Shown here: positions 1 through 7,611 of the stretch, in pieces | Layout: each line of letters opens with the position of its first letter | How positions within the stretch are numbered: the stretch's first letter is position 1 | Virus record (IMG/VR): IMGVR_UViG_3300046000_007061 | Span: 1-27,266 of that record | DNA from: a virus | Length of the DNA stretch: 27,266 bases | Direction: 5' to 3' (one strand) | Position numbers and translations under genes: made by a program | The notes under the pieces: model-generated | Seen by the model: the letters and a program-made list of their open reading frames with translations, nothing else | Told to the model about the DNA's origin: nothing | The model's database searches: none

Positions 1-644
1 GCCCAGCTATTAGAGATTTAATTAAATTCTGCATAGAAGTTATAGATAATACTAGTCCAAGTGTAACAGATAGAATGCATTTTAGGGCCTATATAACTAA
101 TTTCTCTGATAATATAGGTGCTGAATGGGATTCTAAAAAATATATGGGTAGAGGTGAAAATTTTTACACTTATCAAGGATTTACAAGAGATGTTGGGTTT
201 ACTTTTATAGTAGCTGCACAATCCGTTCAAGAAATGGAGAAAATATATCAAAAAGTAAATTACTTAGCATCTACATTGCATCCTGATTACCAAGATGGTA
301 CCGGATTTATGAGAGGTAGCCTTCATAAATTAACTATAGGAGAATATTTTTATAGAACTACCGGTGTTATTACCTCTATGAATATAAGTGTAGAAGACAA
401 TTATCCCTGGGAAATTAAAATGAGCCAACCAGAATTATCAGGATCTTTAAATAACCCTAATTTAGATGATAGAGGACAAATGGAAGTGCCCCAAATATTA
501 AAAATTCAAATGAATTTTAAACCTATAGCTCAACATTCTAAAGAAGGTGGGCCTTTACCCAAAAAAGGTTTAACTCAACCTATTATAGTTTCTGAAATAA
601 TAGCTAATAGTTATTTACAAAGAACCGATCTTAATTTTGCATAA
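1..644 (+). CDS. Tail/baseplate structural protein, 5' partial
   Basis: The frame is open from base 3 to the stop at 642-644, so the gene starts upstream of the window; the first in-window ATG (base 75) lies in the middle of continuous coding sequence. The visible part (about 213 residues) has the texture of a phage tail protein: a segment describing displacement and 'tube' type strands (FRAYITNFSDNIGAEWDSKK), then a GFTRDVGFTFIVAAQS strand pair and a loop with YPWEIKM. I recall similar proteins among baseplate or tail-tube-adaptor genes of T4-related phages but cannot name the T4 counterpart. It is followed by a terminator and by the gp53-like wedge gene, which fits a baseplate role. Confidence is good for a virion protein, low for the exact part. 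Confidence 0.6.
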   Translation, partial: PAIRDLIKFCIEVIDNTSPSVTDRMHFRAYITNFSDNIGAEWDSKKYMGRGENFYTYQGFTRDVGFTFIVAAQSVQEMEKIYQKVNYLASTLHPDYQDGTGFMRGSLHKLTIGEYFYRTTGVITSMNISVEDNYPWEIKMSQPELSGSLNNPNLDDRGQMEVPQILKIQMNFKPIAQHSKEGGPLPKKGLTQPIIVSEIIANSYLQRTDLNFA

Positions 645-645
645 T

Positions 646-668
646 AGGCTTTATTAGGAGCCTTTTTT
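646..668 (+). terminator. Intrinsic terminator after the partial tail gene
   Basis: AGGCT (646-650) pairs with AGCCT (659-663) around an 8-base loop and is followed by a run of six T (663-668). It lies directly after the stop codon. Unlike later terminators in this window, no TTTG-N20-TATATTTA promoter is superimposed on it. Confidence 0.7.
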
Positions 669-676
669 ATCTTACC

Positions 677-684
677 TATTTATA
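677..684 (+). promoter_or_regulatory. TATTTATA motif, possible late promoter
   Basis: The octamer TATTTATA lies between a terminator and the start of the next gene. The same octamer stands before the reductase gene (12358), the holin gene (14505) and the gene at 23157. It is the exact reverse complement of the T4 late promoter TATAAATA. In DNA this AT-rich it could be chance. Confidence 0.2.
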
Positions 685-706
685 TCAAAACAATAAATCA
701 ACGATA

Positions 707-1222
707 ATGAATAATTTTAATTTAAAAAAATATTTGGGTGAAAACATATTATTAAAAGAAAATCAACTTCCTCAAATTGAATTAAATACATCCTTCCTTC
801 AATCCCAAGATGATTTTGAAAGAGGTGGGGATGAAGGGTACACTGTATGGAAATCTGAATTTAAAAATGGGTTAAAAGCTAACCAGCAAAATGCCAACTC
901 ATCAGGCAAATCTGCTATCTTAGTTAGTAGAAATAAATTTACTATGTTGGATATGGATGGGGAATATATACCTTATATTAACATTAAATTTAAAAAACCC
1001 TTAAATGAAGTTTTTATTGATTTAGATGATTATGATCCTGAAGAATTTGGTGTTGAAGATTTTGATAACTTTGATAAAATAATTAAATCAAAATCAAATC
1101 CAACATTACAAGATGTTTCTGAATTAATTGATTTAGAGGATAAAAATTTAAGTTTTTATGGCTGCTATGTTTTAGATATAAAACCTAATGAAATAATACA
1201 AATACAAAATTATGCCAAGTAG
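707..1222 (+). CDS. Putative capsid-targeted protein of unknown function
   Basis: A 171-residue acidic protein that I do not recognise. Its N terminus reads MNNFNLKKYLGENILLKEN, and almost the same pattern (F-[ND]-L-[KR]-x-Y-L-x-E-N-x-L) opens the otherwise unrelated protein at 15353. In T4, internal head proteins and Alt carry short N-terminal capsid-targeting peptides cut by the gp21 protease after (L/I)-x-E; L-G-E and L-K-E sites are present here near residues 10-18. The body contains GLKANQQ, an FIDLDDYDPEEFG segment and a C-terminal YVLDIKPNEIIQIQ strand, loosely like the end of ADP-ribosyltransferase/phosphotransferase folds, but no catalytic set is clear. It overlaps the gp53-like gene by 11 bases. 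Packaging in the head is an inference from the N terminus. Confidence 0.7.
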   Translation: MNNFNLKKYLGENILLKENQLPQIELNTSFLQSQDDFERGGDEGYTVWKSEFKNGLKANQQNANSSGKSAILVSRNKFTMLDMDGEYIPYINIKFKKPLNEVFIDLDDYDPEEFGVEDFDNFDKIIKSKSNPTLQDVSELIDLEDKNLSFYGCYVLDIKPNEIIQIQNYAK

Positions 1223-1532
1223 GTATCAAATAATCTCTACAATGAAATCCGATACAGGTATTGCCTCAACTTCAGGTAAAACCATGTATAAACCCACTTA
1301 TTATCCTAATATTGAAGCTCAACCTGATGATAATTACATTTTAACAGGAGTAACTGATAGATTAGATAATATAGCATTTGATTTTTACGGAGATGCTACT
1401 TTATGGTGGGTTGTAGCTATGGTTAATAATCTAGAAGGAGGTTCAATTTACCCACCAACAGGAATGTATTTAAGAATACCTAAAGATTTATCAAATCTTA
1501 TATCTAAATATAATCAATTAAATAATATATAA
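1212..1532 (+). CDS. 53: Baseplate wedge protein, gp53-like
   Basis: A 106-residue protein whose centre reads TDRLDNIAFDFYGDATLWWVVAMVNN followed by PPTGMYLRIP. This is the hallmark of T4 gp53 and related LysM-like baseplate wedge proteins: a short fold in which 'DRLDNIA..FYGD..LWW.IA..N' is followed by a 'G..L.IP' strand. gp53 joins neighbouring wedges during baseplate assembly in T4. T4 gp53 is about 196 residues, so this is a short version keeping mainly the LysM-like part. The start (ATG 1212) lies inside the end of the preceding gene. Neighbouring hub and lysozyme genes support the call. Confidence 0.8.
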   Translation: MPSRYQIISTMKSDTGIASTSGKTMYKPTYYPNIEAQPDDNYILTGVTDRLDNIAFDFYGDATLWWVVAMVNNLEGGSIYPPTGMYLRIPKDLSNLISKYNQLNNI

Positions 1533-1538
1533 TAAGTT

Positions 1539-3800
1539 ATGACCGATTTAGATTACACTAATATCGCTGGTTCTGCCTTTCAACCCTATGTTGCTACTCA
1601 AATAGAAAAACGTAAAGCTCTTGTAAATAAAGATTACAGATCTTCATCTGAATTAAATTGGTTATCTAATAAAAATGTTTGGATTAGAGTAAGTTCTGGA
1701 GCTAATGTTAGAGAGGGTAATATGAATTACCAAGGATTGCAAGACGATGAATTATCTAGAAAATATATTTTACAAGGAGGATTAGCAGATAATCTTACAA
1801 ATGAAAAAATTTACTCATTACGCTCAGGAATAGGTCCTGATGGAGCTTATGGTATAGGTGGAACAGATTTTGGTTTAACTCCTATGCCGGGTATGACTAA
1901 TATTTCTATTAAAACCGGTGGTAAACTAGGTACTTTAAAAGAAACCACTATTGACTTTGTTTGTCATAATATGGAGCAACTTAATATAATGGAAGCTCTT
2001 TATATGAAATTAGGTTTTGGTTTACTAGTAGAATGGGGGCATACCTATTATATAGATAATAAGACAGAAAAAATAGAAAATGTTCCTCAACCTCTTCCTT
2101 TTTATGATATTACTACTAAAGAAGAATTAATGGGGGCTATTACTACTCACAGAAAATTACATAGTGGTAATTATGATGCCACTTGGGGCACTATTAAAAA
2201 TTTTACTTATTCTTTATCTAAAAATGGTACTTTCAATTGTCAAGTCCAATTAGTAGGAGCTGGAGATATTTTAGAATCCTTAAAAGTCAATATATCAGGA
2301 GAAACTTTAAATAATGCTCTTTCAGGCAGCGAAATTTCAGGCTCAATATACCCAGTAGTTTCAGATTTTACTAAATCAAAGTTAAATGAAGTTTTATATA
2401 GTATATATTCTAGAGATATTAAAGCAACAATTGAAGCCGAAAATTTAGAAAATGCAAAATTAAAAACTGCGATTGTTACTTCATTAACATCGGGACCAGC
2501 AGCTTTAATATCTTTTATATTTGGAAATAATACTGTAAAAACTGATTATACTATAGAAACTAGTATTGATTATTTAAAATATATTCAACCTTTTTACGAT
2601 AATATACATCTTGACTTATTAGATTGGAATAATAAAAATACTGAACTACAACAAAAAGGATATCATTATAGATTAATTAATGAACCTGGAGTACCTGATA
2701 ATTATGATGGTTATATAGATACTAAAGTACCTGCTATTACTGTTTCTAATTATTTTGGAAGACTTACAATAGATTACGAAATGCCCGAAGAAGATGGAAC
2801 TAATACTACAAATGTCACTAAACCCGGCTTACCACAAGTTTATATAACTTTAGGTAATTTACTTTTATTAATAATGTCTAATGGAATGTTATATCATAGA
2901 AATGAAGGAGAAGGGCAGGATAAACAACGTCCTTACATTTACATAGATGTTAATCCTGATACTAACAGATGTTATACTTTTCAAGGTCATTGTTCTCTTG
3001 ACCCATCAGTATGTTTAATAGGTTCAGCTCAATTACCTTTTGGCATAACTTCTCAAACTTTTGAAGATATTAAAACTAATTTTAATTGGTTTGATAATGA
3101 TGGTACTGGAGGTAGATTTATGTGGACTTTAGTAAATGTAGATTGGGTAGCGAGTATATTAAAAAAATGGAGAGCTAATGATACTAAAGGAAATATTTAC
3201 TTTGTAGATTTAGTTAAAGATATTTTAGATGGAATTTCTAAAGCTTGTGGGGGATACAATGAATTTAGGATTGTACCTGATGATGATTCACGATGTGTAA
3301 GAATATTAGATGATAGAAGAATGACTGGCCCAGGATTTCCTGTTCCTGAGTATACTGAAATACCTGTATTAGGTAAAAAAAGTATAGTTTATGATTTTAA
3401 TTATACTTCTAAGATAGCACCTAATACTGCTGCTATGATTGTAGTAGCGGCTCAAGCACAACCTTATGGGGTTCAAGGAGCAGAAAATGCTTTAGCTTTC
3501 TCTCATCTAAATAAAGGATTATATAATAGACTAGATACAGTAGTAGTAGATTCAGGAACTGAAAATAATAAGAATGCTAATCCTAATAGTACTGTTGAAC
3601 AAAGATATATTGAATTAAGAACATATATAGAAAATATATATAGTGGGCAAGGAACAGGTGCTAAAACTGAATCTGAAATTTATAATTCTAGACCTAAAGT
3701 TCAAGCAACTAATCTAAATACAGCTTTACAAAATGCTGGAGTAACCGATGAAATCCATAATTCTGATGGAACAGTAACATTTACAGGACCTAAATTTTAA
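1539..3800 (+). CDS. Large baseplate hub-like structural protein
   Basis: A 753-residue protein beginning after the leader AATAAGTT-ATG. It has no transmembrane segment or enzymatic motif. Around residues 120-250 it reads like a tail hub: strands such as NISIKTGGKLGTLKETTIDFVCHN, then a helix MEQLNIMEALYMKLGFGLLVEWGHT and a TWGTIKNFTYSLSKNGTFNCQVQLVGAG strand pair. This arrangement (strand, displacement helix, strand) resembles T4 gp27/gpD-type hub domains. The middle and C-terminal halves are unassigned. It lies between gp53-like and hub/glucosaminidase genes. It is most probably a central baseplate or hub component; equivalence to one T4 gene product is not established. Confidence 0.6.
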   Translation: MTDLDYTNIAGSAFQPYVATQIEKRKALVNKDYRSSSELNWLSNKNVWIRVSSGANVREGNMNYQGLQDDELSRKYILQGGLADNLTNEKIYSLRSGIGPDGAYGIGGTDFGLTPMPGMTNISIKTGGKLGTLKETTIDFVCHNMEQLNIMEALYMKLGFGLLVEWGHTYYIDNKTEKIENVPQPLPFYDITTKEELMGAITTHRKLHSGNYDATWGTIKNFTYSLSKNGTFNCQVQLVGAGDILESLKVNISGETLNNALSGSEISGSIYPVVSDFTKSKLNEVLYSIYSRDIKATIEAENLENAKLKTAIVTSLTSGPAALISFIFGNNTVKTDYTIETSIDYLKYIQPFYDNIHLDLLDWNNKNTELQQKGYHYRLINEPGVPDNYDGYIDTKVPAITVSNYFGRLTIDYEMPEEDGTNTTNVTKPGLPQVYITLGNLLLLIMSNGMLYHRNEGEGQDKQRPYIYIDVNPDTNRCYTFQGHCSLDPSVCLIGSAQLPFGITSQTFEDIKTNFNWFDNDGTGGRFMWTLVNVDWVASILKKWRANDTKGNIYFVDLVKDILDGISKACGGYNEFRIVPDDDSRCVRILDDRRMTGPGFPVPEYTEIPVLGKKSIVYDFNYTSKIAPNTAAMIVVAAQAQPYGVQGAENALAFSHLNKGLYNRLDTVVVDSGTENNKNANPNSTVEQRYIELRTYIENIYSGQGTGAKTESEIYNSRPKVQATNLNTALQNAGVTDEIHNSDGTVTFTGPKF

Positions 3801-3805
3801 TAATT

Positions 3806-4735
3806 ATGGCTTTAATATTTAATACAGATCAAATAGATTCGTGCTTAAATTCATACAGAGAAGTATTTTCTGATCCTTATAAATCAGGAGATGGCAATTC
3901 CTTTAATGCTGGAATAATCTTACCTTTGGATTTTAGCTTAGAAATGGATGGGTTAAGTGGAATAATTCCTCATTCAGCCTTTGTAATTCCTTCAAATTCA
4001 TTACCTCAATCATATTTGATTCAATCTGGTTCTGAAGCAGATAAACAAAAAGTTGCTTTTATTCTTCATACAATAGATCAAAATTTTAATAATAATAAAT
4101 GGACAACTAAAATTACAGGACAAACCCTTAGTATCAGATTTGAACCTTTAACTGAAGAAGAAAAGGCAGTTATTAAAAAAGCTCAAGAAACTAATAAAGA
4201 ACCAAGCCTATCAGATTATAGTGCAGTTGCTAAAAAAACTTCATATCCTGAATTACCATTTACAACTCCTCCTCCACCAAGTAATATTTTAACTTTTAAA
4301 GATGCTATTAATTATTTAAATAAAAAATATGGAAAAGCCTTAGGTAAAAGTGTATTTGCAATATTATTTGCTGAAGCTAGACGTATTGGAGAATCATTTA
4401 AATCTGCTGGAGGGTATAATTATGCCGGAGTCCAAACTGATAGTGGTAGATGGGGAGCTCCTGGAATTATAGGACAATTTAGTAGAATAGATAGTGGTGG
4501 AGTTACGAGATCATTTGCTATATTTGCAAACAATGAATCTTTTTTAGATTTTATGGCTAACAGAGTTAAAGCCAAAGGAATAAACGCTACATCAGCAGAT
4601 GAATGGACTAAAAATTATATAAACAAATGGTGGAGTCCTGCAGCTAAAGCATCTTATATTAAAGGTACAACAGTTTATAACGGTAAAGTAGCCATATATA
4701 ATTCAGCATCTAAACGATATGATAATCTAGTATAA
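3806..4735 (+). CDS. Hub-domain/glucosaminidase fusion (tail-associated lysozyme)
   Basis: A 309-residue two-part protein. Residues about 30-115 (LDFSLEMDGLSGI, then FVIPSNSLPQSY, then WTTKITGQTLSIRFEP) look like the last domain of a tail hub protein, where strands of this kind end in 'W.T.I.GQ'. A proline-rich linker (TTPPPP, about 153-158) leads to a glucosaminidase-type domain at about 160-305, with AILFAEARRIGESF (Glu190 is the likely catalytic acid) and the NYAGVQTD and FANNESFLDFM segments seen in N-acetylglucosaminidases. This parallels T4 gp5, where a hub OB domain carries a lysozyme that cuts peptidoglycan during tail penetration. Here the enzyme class differs from the T4 lysozyme. 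The next gene starts one base after its stop. Confidence 0.75.
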   Translation: MALIFNTDQIDSCLNSYREVFSDPYKSGDGNSFNAGIILPLDFSLEMDGLSGIIPHSAFVIPSNSLPQSYLIQSGSEADKQKVAFILHTIDQNFNNNKWTTKITGQTLSIRFEPLTEEEKAVIKKAQETNKEPSLSDYSAVAKKTSYPELPFTTPPPPSNILTFKDAINYLNKKYGKALGKSVFAILFAEARRIGESFKSAGGYNYAGVQTDSGRWGAPGIIGQFSRIDSGGVTRSFAIFANNESFLDFMANRVKAKGINATSADEWTKNYINKWWSPAAKASYIKGTTVYNGKVAIYNSASKRYDNLV

Positions 4736-4736
4736 A

Positions 4737-5333
4737 ATGAAATATTTCCCTAAATCACGAATAATAACTAACCAAAAAGCAAATCCCGGCCAATTTAAAA
4801 TGGCTAATGGGCAAGATTATACAGGTTTTTATTATACTACTTTTACAGGAGAATCCTTTACAGGAGAAAGTCCTACTAATGGCTTTTCAGCTCCTTTAAC
4901 TGAAATGCCTTTAACTTTAGGACAATCAAGTATAGATATTACAGTTGAAAATTATAAACAATTAAAACCTGCTGAAGTTAATTTAATTGATCCTATCCCT
5001 TTTACTCCACGTCCTACAGAAGCTGATTATATAGCAGGTAAAATAACAAGATATTTCGCTAGACAAAGAAATGGAACTACATTTAGGTTAATGGAAATTA
5101 ATCAAACAACTTACAATGCCTTTACAAGTGGTGTAGGTGATGCTAATACTTCATTATGGAAAGTAGTTTCAATCTTCTGGCAAATATCAGGCCCTATTAA
5201 TAATGAAAAAGTTAATAATATAACAACTAGAGCTGGTATAGTAGATACTAATCAAAGAATATTAGATAGAACCGAACCTAATTTTATTGGTATAAAACAA
5301 TATTTAACTGATTTAAGACAATTTTCAAGATAA
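4737..5333 (+). CDS. Virion-associated protein of unknown function
   Basis: A 198-residue protein starting MKYFPKSRIITNQKANPGQF and continuing with YTGFYYTTFTGESFTGESPTNG. It lacks Cys, signal peptide and membrane segments and is rich in Thr, Asn and aromatic residues, as are many phage structural proteins. I recall similar proteins next to baseplate genes in other large phages, without a known role. It is the last gene of the structural block before a terminator-promoter element, and the preceding stop is separated from its ATG by a single base, indicating translation coupled to the hub/lysozyme gene. Confidence 0.55.
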   Translation: MKYFPKSRIITNQKANPGQFKMANGQDYTGFYYTTFTGESFTGESPTNGFSAPLTEMPLTLGQSSIDITVENYKQLKPAEVNLIDPIPFTPRPTEADYIAGKITRYFARQRNGTTFRLMEINQTTYNAFTSGVGDANTSLWKVVSIFWQISGPINNEKVNNITTRAGIVDTNQRILDRTEPNFIGIKQYLTDLRQFSR

Positions 5334-5337
5334 TAAA

Positions 5338-5369
5338 TTTGGCTCCCATAAGGAGCCTTTTTATATTTA
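5338..5369 (+). promoter_or_regulatory. Bacteroidota-type promoter overlapping a terminator
   Basis: TTTG (5338-5341), exactly 20 bases, then TATATTTA (5362-5369). The same spacing is found at eight other sites in the window. It should start transcription of the polymerase gene (ATG 5386). The spacer holds the terminator hairpin of the upstream operon. Confidence 0.7.
5341..5362 (+). terminator. Intrinsic terminator closing the structural block
   Basis: GGCTCC (5341-5346) pairs with GGAGCC (5352-5357) around a CATAA loop, followed by five T (5358-5362). The hairpin occupies most of the spacer of the promoter at 5338-5369. Confidence 0.85.
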
Positions 5370-5385
5370 AATAAATAAAGGTTAT

Positions 5386-6720
5386 ATGTCATTTTATATA
5401 GTAGAAACTCAAGAACAGTTATTACAACTCTCACAACAAGAAAGTTGTTACATTAATGTAATCCCACTATCATCTAACTACCACCCAGTATTAACTGAAA
5501 TATCATTAATTTACTATAAACCAAAACATGGTAAGGGATTAGTATTCACTATAAACCATAGTGAGGGGTTTTATTTAAGTTTAGATAAAATAAAAGAATT
5601 TATTTTAAGTCATAAAGTAATTTACGTTTTAGATAAAAAAACTATTTCTCATTTAATAGGGGAAGAATTCTTACAAAGTAAAGTACAAGATATTAATTTA
5701 TTGTCACTGCATGCCTCCCATATCACTCCGTATATACAAGATTGTGAAACAAGTATACACACTCATTTCCAAAGACTTTATAAAGACAAACCTTATTTAA
5801 ACTCTATTATCCCTATTTGTAAACACTATGAGACTCAAGAAAAAATTTATAATGCAGTACAAGAATGGGTAGAAAAACAGCACGAAATCAGCTATTATAA
5901 CGAAGAATATATTGAGGTGTTCTACCGCATTGAAAAACAAGGGATTGCGTTAAATATGCCGGTTTTTAATGAAAGTTTTAATTTAAGTAATCCTAATTTT
6001 AATATAAAGGATGATAAAATTTATACACAATTCAATCTAAATAATTTTACTTCTCGCCCTTCAAATTCATTTAATGGAATAAATTTTGCAGCCCTAAATA
6101 AAAACAATGGACAACGAGCATCTTTTATACCTCAAAATGATTATTTATTTGAATTTGATTACGATTCGTATCATCCACGTATTTTAGCAAAATTGATAGA
6201 GTATGAATTTGAGGAAGAATCTGTTCATGCTCATTTAGGGCAAATGTATTTTAAAACCGACATTTTAACAGAAGAGCAATATTCACAATCTAAGGAATTG
6301 ACATTTAAACAATTATATGGAGGGGTATTTGAACAATATAAAAATATTCCATATTTTGCTAAAATTATTCAATATACTGATAAAATATATAAAGATTTTA
6401 ATTCCCTGGGATATATAGAATTAATAGGGGGGAGAAAATTATATAATATAGAAAATGCAACCCCTCAAAAACTATTAAACTACATCATACAATCAGGAGA
6501 AACTTTTTATAATGTAAATTCTATAAAGAAAGTATTAGAATATTTGAAGAATAAAAAAAGTAATATTATATTATATACCTACGATAGTATTTTAATAGAT
6601 TATAATAACGAGGATGGGAAAAAAACGCTAAAAGATATTAAGAATATATTAGAAAGTAGTTTTGGATTTAAAATAAATGCTAGTTATGGAACAGATTACA
6701 ATAATTTAACAAAAATATAA
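5386..6720 (+). CDS. Miniature family A (Pol I-type) DNA polymerase
   Basis: A 444-residue protein with Pol I landmarks in order: TSRPSNSFNGINF (222-234; R224 matches Pol I R668), motif A FDYDSYHPRILA (D258 is the catalytic Asp), motif B SKELTFKQLYGG (K303, F307 and Y311 match K758, F762 and Y766), IIQSGE (Q369 matches Q849) and motif C TYDSILID (D400 is the catalytic Asp). Residues 1-150 align in order with a 3'-5' exonuclease domain, but the D-x-E of Exo I is replaced (around VIPLSSNYHP), so proofreading is probably lost. The thumb is reduced to about 20 residues between RIEKQGIALN and the TSR segment. E710 (steric gate) is His263, R754 is Tyr299, and HDE of motif C is YDS. No other polymerase is visible in the window; role in phage replication is inferred. 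Confidence 0.8.
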   Translation: MSFYIVETQEQLLQLSQQESCYINVIPLSSNYHPVLTEISLIYYKPKHGKGLVFTINHSEGFYLSLDKIKEFILSHKVIYVLDKKTISHLIGEEFLQSKVQDINLLSLHASHITPYIQDCETSIHTHFQRLYKDKPYLNSIIPICKHYETQEKIYNAVQEWVEKQHEISYYNEEYIEVFYRIEKQGIALNMPVFNESFNLSNPNFNIKDDKIYTQFNLNNFTSRPSNSFNGINFAALNKNNGQRASFIPQNDYLFEFDYDSYHPRILAKLIEYEFEEESVHAHLGQMYFKTDILTEEQYSQSKELTFKQLYGGVFEQYKNIPYFAKIIQYTDKIYKDFNSLGYIELIGGRKLYNIENATPQKLLNYIIQSGETFYNVNSIKKVLEYLKNKKSNIILYTYDSILIDYNNEDGKKTLKDIKNILESSFGFKINASYGTDYNNLTKI

Positions 6721-6729
6721 ATAAAAGTT

Positions 6730-7200
6730 ATGATAAGTACACAGGTTATAGACCCTTCATATATTTATTTCAAATATGACATGGATATTACATGCCCAGA
6801 TTTAAATAATATGAGTAATAAATTATTTTGCACATTTTCCAGCAAAAATGACTTGGAAGAAACTCTTTCAAAAATACAATCTCAATATAAAATTTTATTT
6901 AATAAAATATTTGTATTATATATAGAATCTACAGAAGAGTATGTTTGTACTTATAATATAGACCATAATAATATGACTAGAGGTTTATTATATAATACTA
7001 TTTTATTACATAGAAAGAAAGAATCTAATACCTTATATACTATAAATGCTTTAAATGATTTAATCAAATCATTAAATGGTGGAGTATTAGATACTTCCTA
7101 TACAATCAATTGGATTGATTATAAAAATTGTATATTATTAACACACGCGGGAGAGTTAAGAAGATTAGATACAAAAATTTATAAAATAATTACTTTATGA
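6730..7200 (+). CDS. Conserved-looking phage protein, function unknown
   Basis: A 156-residue protein starting after the leader ATAAAAGTT-ATG. It contains a CDLNN-like stretch (ITCPDLNNMSNKLFCTF), then FVLYIESTEEYVCTYN, then ILLHRKKESNTLYTINALN and LIKSLNGGVLDTSYTINW. I recall a similar protein in T4-related marine phages, where it has no assigned function. There is no signal peptide or membrane segment. It sits between the polymerase and the ADP-ribosyltransferase-like gene, overlapping the latter by an ATGA junction, so the two are probably translated together. Confidence 0.65.
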   Translation: MISTQVIDPSYIYFKYDMDITCPDLNNMSNKLFCTFSSKNDLEETLSKIQSQYKILFNKIFVLYIESTEEYVCTYNIDHNNMTRGLLYNTILLHRKKESNTLYTINALNDLIKSLNGGVLDTSYTINWIDYKNCILLTHAGELRRLDTKIYKIITL

Positions 7201-7604
7201 TTAAGTTAATAGACTTATTAAAAAATTCTAATCTAATAATAGAGGGACCTCAGTTTGGAGTGTTATATCACTACACTGAAGATTTTCGATTAAAAAAAAT
7301 AATAGAAAGTAATATTTTAAAAGGGCCCGTTAGTTTAACTAGAAGTCAAGATTCATTTGTAAAAGACTGGATGGGGAATGTGCCTATCATAGTTTTAGAT
7401 CAAGATAAATTACGCCATAATTATAAGATGAGACCATATCAATCTTATGATGAATACGGAAATTCTGAAGATGAAATGGAAGAAGTAGTAGACAAAAGTA
7501 TTACTAATTTAGATAAATATATTATTAAAATTATTTTACCAAAATCCAATCCCGAATTAGAATCTTTATTTAAAGAAAAAAATATTTCATACGAATTAAA
7601 ATAA
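7197..7604 (+). CDS. ADP-ribosyltransferase-like protein with targeting-like N terminus
   Basis: A 135-residue protein. Residues 1-16 (MIKLIDLLKNSNLIIE) resemble a capsid-targeting peptide with a possible gp21-type cut after I-I-E; the next gene opens almost the same way (MIKLSNLLKEIE). The body begins GVLYHYTEDFRLKKIIESN (His25), then GPVSLTRS (44-50), VLDQDKL, and an acidic segment DEMEEVVDKSI (92-102) before YIIKIILP. The order 'YHYT...L..I', 'SLTR', 'E.E..V...I' matches small ADP-ribosyltransferase-fold phage proteins, in which the His binds NAD and a Glu catalyses; Glu95 or Glu96 would be the candidate. T4 Alt is a packaged ADP-ribosyltransferase, which makes the combination meaningful. 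Fold and packaging are inferred. Confidence 0.6.
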   Translation: MIKLIDLLKNSNLIIEGPQFGVLYHYTEDFRLKKIIESNILKGPVSLTRSQDSFVKDWMGNVPIIVLDQDKLRHNYKMRPYQSYDEYGNSEDEMEEVVDKSITNLDKYIIKIILPKSNPELESLFKEKNISYELK

Positions 7605-7611
7605 TTACTTT

